DNA of 6,876 nucleotides from SIAJ01 sp035258765. Its GTDB lineage: Bacteria; Planctomycetota; Planctomycetia; Gemmatales; Gemmataceae. The notes beneath the pieces were generated by a model that did no database searches, had not been told where the DNA came from, and was given only the letters and a program-made list of their open reading frames with translations. Numbering within the stretch: the stretch's first letter is position 1; every line of letters begins with the position of its first letter. Position numbers and translations under genes: made by a program. Positions 5,787-6,876 of the stretch are shown here, piece after piece. Location: NCBI GenBank assembly GCA_035258765.1, contig DATFWZ010000438.1, positions 1 to 6,876 on the forward strand, in the 5' to 3' direction.

Positions 5787-6275
5787 ATGACTGAGCGCTA
5801 CACCGTTCGCGTCACCAAGGATTACCTGGTCTTTTGCTCCGGGCACTTCATTACGTACGAGGGGTCCACCTGCGAGCGGCTGCATGGGCACAACTACCGG
5901 GCCGCGGTCGAGGTCGAGGCCCCGCTCGATGGCAACTACTATGTGTTCGACTTCATCGCCCTGAAGAACACGATGCGCCGGTTGACCGACGAGCTGGACC
6001 ACTACATGCTCGTACCGACGAAGAGCAGGCTGATCTCGGTCGAGGAGACGGGGAAAAGCGTGCGGCTGACGTTCGGGGCGAAGCAGTGGGTCTTCCCGCG
6101 GGAGGATTGCGTGCTGCTGCCGGTGGAGAACACGACGGCCGAGATGCTCGCGAAATACCTGGCCGGAAGGCTTACGGCCGAGCTGCGGGACAAGTACAAG
6201 TTCCTCCCGGACGTGGTGCGCGTCGAGGTGGAGGAGAGCTTCGGGCAGACGGCGCGGTATGAGTGGCGGAAGTAG
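5787..6275 (+). CDS. 6-pyruvoyltetrahydropterin synthase / QueD family protein (COG0720)
   Basis: A zinc lyase of the T-fold type acting on dihydroneopterin triphosphate; relatives make 6-pyruvoyltetrahydropterin, 6-carboxytetrahydropterin (QueD) or 6-hydroxymethyldihydropterin. The 162-residue length is usual. Zinc ligands H20 (SGHF), H33 and H35 (RLHGHNY), the catalytic Cys of the CxxxHGH motif C29, the DH pair D71-H72, the VENTTAE substrate-binding turn (113-119) and the pterin-anchoring acidic EVEES (147-151) are all present, so it should be active. Next to ATP-grasp and CitG-like genes it more likely serves H4MPT/pterin synthesis than queuosine, an inference from context. The start is the ATG at 5787, matching the conserved Y.VRV.KDYLVF..GHF opening; there is no ordinary ribosome binding site, only GGGGA (5777-5781) from the heptamer repeat 5 bases upstream. 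Stop TAG is followed within 35 bases by a strong hairpin. Confidence 0.92.
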   Translation: MTERYTVRVTKDYLVFCSGHFITYEGSTCERLHGHNYRAAVEVEAPLDGNYYVFDFIALKNTMRRLTDELDHYMLVPTKSRLISVEETGKSVRLTFGAKQWVFPREDCVLLPVENTTAEMLAKYLAGRLTAELRDKYKFLPDVVRVEVEESFGQTARYEWRK

Positions 6276-6283
6276 GGTGCATT

Positions 6284-6342
6284 ACCCCGAAGGGGTTGCA
6301 TCTCAAAGCCGGGGGTTGGCCGCGCAGCGGCCAACCCCCGGT
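6284..6342 (+). repeat. Repeat copy A with a perfect 15-base-pair hairpin after the pterin synthase gene
   Basis: Begins ACCCCGAAGGGGTTGCATCT, then CCGGGGGTTGGCCGC (6309-6323), loop GCA, GCGGCCAACCCCCGG (6327-6341). The stem is perfect. No T run follows, so a terminator role is possible but not shown. The same repeat occurs inverted at 6458-6516. I recall this CCGAAGGGGTT...GGTTGGCCGC type as common between planctomycete genes. Confidence 0.85.
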
Positions 6343-6360
6343 CAATCCGACCATCAGAAC

Positions 6361-6439
6361 GAACAGTCGAACCCCAACGGGGTTCTATCACGCACCTCCC
6401 GGAGCGACGTTATAGAACCCCGTTGGGGTTTGACCGTTC
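6361..6439. repeat. Inner inverted repeat between the two convergent genes
   Basis: Arms 6361-6388 and 6412-6439 match at 26 of 28 positions; the inner 19 bases (6370-6388 with 6412-6430) are perfect. Each arm is itself a small hairpin (AACCCC-AAC-GGGGTT). The spacer is 23 bases. It sits almost centrally between the stop codons of the pterin synthase and HisA-like genes and could end transcription from both sides. Confidence 0.85.
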
Positions 6440-6457
6440 ATCTTTTGGATCAGCTTA

Positions 6458-6516
6458 CCGGGAGTTCGAGGCTACGCCTCGAACCCCCGGCTCTGAGATT
6501 CAACCCCCTCGGGGCA
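6458..6516 (-). repeat. Repeat copy B, inverted relative to copy A, encoding the HisA-like C-terminus
   Basis: On the minus strand it reads CCCCGAGGGGGTTGAATCTC and then CCGGGGGTTCGAGGC (6490-6476), loop GTA, GCCTCGAACTCCCGG (6472-6458), the same layout as copy A with one stem mismatch (an A facing a C on the plus strand, read as a G-U pair in the minus-strand transcript). The stop codon TAG of the HisA-like gene falls at its loop, so the end of that protein (CPEGVESQSRGFEA) is repeat-derived. Confidence 0.83.
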
Positions 6517-6876
6517 AGTACGGAGACCCGGGCGATCGTCATTTCGCCGGGTGATCCGCCCGTCGTGCAGCGCCGACGCCACCAACGCCCCCCGGACGCC
6601 GCACGCTTCCAGTCGCTTCAGATCTTCAGGCGCGGCCACGCCGCCTCCGGCAATCACTTCGACATGTGGATGCCTTGAGGCGATCTCGCGGCACAATTCC
6701 TGGGTGCCCGTCCCCTCTCCGCCTCCGACGCGGGCCAGGTCCAGGACGATCAGGCGCGTGATACCGCAGGCCACGGCCGCGTCGGCGATGGCTTCCGGTG
6801 TGGGGACAGGATTCCGATCCTGTCCAGCCTCCCCCGGCAGGATCGGAATCCTGCTGCCACCGACGGGCCACTCGCG
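6472..6876 (-). CDS. HisA/HisF-like TIM-barrel protein, 5' end outside the window
   Basis: The visible 134 residues are the C-terminal part of a HisA-like beta/alpha barrel (the COG1411 type that accompanies H4MPT genes, not histidine biosynthesis itself). Visible barrel pieces are AVACGITRLIVLDLARVGGGEGTG, VEVIAGGGVAAPEDLKRL with the phosphate-binding GGGV, and GVRGALVASALHDGRI, the second phosphate-binding strand. The reading frame continues to the window edge without a stop; the GTG at 6774 is internal, since residues upstream of it (PEAIADAAV) belong to the barrel helix. Two parts are repeat-derived: SRIPILPGEAGQDRNPVP from a double hairpin at 6804-6854, sitting where a loop after WPVG would be, and the tail CPEGVESQSRGFEA. 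The gene converges on the pterin synthase gene. The reaction is unknown; a role in pterin cofactor synthesis is inferred from the neighbours. Confidence 0.84.
   Translation of the reverse strand, partial: REWPVGGSRIPILPGEAGQDRNPVPTPEAIADAAVACGITRLIVLDLARVGGGEGTGTQELCREIASRHPHVEVIAGGGVAAPEDLKRLEACGVRGALVASALHDGRITRRNDDRPGLRTCPEGVESQSRGFEA
6804..6854. repeat. Double-hairpin element in frame within the HisA-like gene
   Basis: CAGGATTCCGATCCTG (6807-6822) returns as a perfect 16-base inverted copy at 6838-6853. Each arm is also a hairpin alone: GGACAGGAT/ATCCTGTCC (6804-6812, 6817-6825) and GCAGGAT/ATCCTGC (6837-6843, 6848-6854). The spacer is C-rich. It is translated on the minus strand without a stop into about 18 residues that have no place in a HisA-type barrel. 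Confidence 0.85.

Noticed and set aside
6259..6678. Plus-strand open frame of 139 codons after the pterin synthase
   Set aside because: It is translated repeat sequence and antisense of the HisA-like gene, with no ribosome binding site.

Overview
The window reads as a piece of a high-GC planctomycete chromosome, most likely from the Gemmata/Fimbriiglobus side of the phylum. This is an inference from gene content: tetrahydromethanopterin (H4MPT)-type pterin genes in a bacterium, a WD40-repeat remnant of the Gemmata style, a small secreted protein of a type common in planctomycetes, and heavy loading with palindromic repeats.

Layout. Positions 147-3039 carry a minus-strand block read right to left: a small secreted protein (3039-2731), a hairpin terminator (2681-2657), a trehalose-6-phosphate synthase of glycosyltransferase family 20 (2582-1038) and a trehalose-6-phosphate phosphatase (926-147). 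Together the last two make trehalose from UDP-glucose and glucose-6-phosphate. Positions 3040-3745 are a divergent intergenic region with a candidate sigma-54 site and the wreck of a WD40 protein (3703-3488). Positions 3746-6275 carry a plus-strand row: a RimK/MptN-type ATP-grasp ligase, a CitG-like (triphosphoribosyl-dephospho-CoA synthase family) protein and a 6-pyruvoyltetrahydropterin synthase/QueD homologue. A HisA-like TIM-barrel gene converges from the right edge (minus strand, 6876-6472, 5' end outside the window). These four families recur together in planctomycete and methylotroph H4MPT gene clusters, so the right half is probably part of a C1-carrier (H4MPT) biosynthesis locus.

The most notable feature is the repeat load of the pterin half. 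At least five different inverted-pair elements lie there, most of them built as two hairpins in opposite orientation (REPIN/BIME-like). Three genes carry repeat-derived protein: the ATP-grasp ligase has an in-frame palindromic insert of about 40 residues plus a REP-encoded C-terminus, the CitG-like protein has a REP-encoded N-terminus, and the HisA-like protein has an in-frame insert of about 18 residues and a repeat-encoded C-terminal tail. A heptanucleotide array, folded as an inverted pair, directly abuts the start codon of the pterin synthase gene. By contrast the trehalose genes are clean, apart from a short 9-base repeat between them.

Limits: everything here was read by eye. No database search, fold prediction or codon statistics was run.
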